This document shows positions 16,937 through 17,306 of a stretch of 17,306 bases of DNA, piece after piece (position 1 is the stretch's first letter; each line of letters begins with the position of its first letter). The position numbers were made by a program, and so were the translations under genes. Under the pieces are notes generated by a model that was given only the letters and a program-made list of their open reading frames with translations, did no database searches and was not told the DNA's origin. Source of the stretch: Chrysochromulina tobinii (lineage: Eukaryota > Haptophyta > Prymnesiales > Chrysochromulinaceae); NCBI GenBank assembly GCA_001275005.1, contig JWZX01000986.1:1-17306 (forward strand). Reading direction: 5' to 3'.

Positions 16937-16961
16937 TGAGCGGGCAGTAACAGTGCCGTAG
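16937..16961 (+). repeat. 25-bp dispersed repeat, copy 2
   Basis: The core CGGGCAGTAACAGTG is preceded by TGAG and followed by CCGTAG. It is identical over 25 bp to copy 3 and lies 184 bp after copy 1. Confidence 0.9.
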
Positions 16962-17063
16962 TCGGAGCGCACGGCGAGGCGCACCGGATGCCACGCGGTG
17001 TGACGTGAGAACGGCGGACAGCCCTTGTTGTTTGACCTTTTCCGCTAAACGATGTGTGTATTC

Positions 17064-17088
17064 TGAGCGGGCAGTAACAGTGCCGTAG
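17064..17088 (+). repeat. 25-bp dispersed repeat, copy 3
   Basis: It is identical to copy 2 over 25 bp and lies 127 bp after it, in the same orientation. The bases before copies 1 and 3 are also alike (a short GTGTGTATT / GTGCGTATT word). Confidence 0.9.
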
Positions 17089-17306
17089 GTCACGGGGTGG
17101 TGCATAGTGGTGGCGGAGCTTTGAGAATGGTATTCAGGGGGTGATTGGTTTTCAGTGTGACGACGGGCGTGTTAACGTGTTCACAAGTAAGAAGAGCTAT
17201 CTACTCTAACTGCACTATCGGTACTGCGGGAGAACGTTACTATAGGACGGTAGGTCCCTCACAGTACCACAGTTATACTCACGGTTTGCTACTGGAAGCC
17301 GTCTAC

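Larger units (their letters stand above)
16466..17306. other. Gene-free region upstream of the dehydrogenase gene, rich in short repeats
   Basis: No frame of about 840 bp here is convincing. The first part is the dehydrogenase promoter and 5' UTR. It contains a 19-20-bp near-duplicate (16622-16640 and 16657-16676), four AGTCA units (16673-16692), an inverted TTCAAG repeat and three copies of a 25-bp element. The last ~200 bp shows nothing I can name. Confidence 0.5.

Overview
The window looks like nuclear DNA of a GC-rich unicellular eukaryote, probably a flagellated alga of the haptophyte or stramenopile kind. The reasons are several GT-AG introns that restore reading frames exactly, a long Sfi1-type centrin-binding protein, an Aha1-type Hsp90 co-chaperone domain, a eukaryotic-type NAD-dependent glycerol-3-phosphate dehydrogenase with a mitochondrial-looking leader, poly-Gln and poly-Gly tracts, and long gene-poor stretches with short tandem repeats. 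I see no bacterial operons, insertion sequences or CRISPR arrays. The lineage is inference only.

Layout. 2-397 (+) is the 3' end of an unrecognised gene. 884-5023 (+) is a very large Trp/Arg-rich Sfi1-repeat protein; its stop codon overlaps a strong splice donor, so a further exon is possible. 5024-6573 has no confident gene but holds broken minus-strand protein-like reading. 6574-7725 (+) is a low-complexity hypothetical protein. 8693-9784 (+) is a two-exon gene whose 126-bp intron I resolved; its product has a degenerate EF-hand-like segment and GGIF motifs. 10194-11876 (-) encodes a protein with two Tudor-like modules, a 12-residue poly-Gln and a Gly-rich linker. 12455-14306 (-) is a three-exon gene with an Aha1 N-terminal-like domain, three ~76-residue repeats and a C-terminal membrane anchor. 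14952-16465 (-) is a three-exon glycerol-3-phosphate dehydrogenase. 16466-17306 is gene-free and carries a dispersed 25-bp repeat.

The neighbours do not form one pathway. Two genes may concern centrosome or basal-body and flagellar structure (the Sfi1-like protein, and possibly the GGIF protein). The others concern protein folding, chromatin reading and glycerol or redox metabolism. The most unusual object is the membrane-anchored Aha1-domain gene: its two introns sit at the same place and phase in successive protein repeats, and both contain arrays of a related 10-bp unit.
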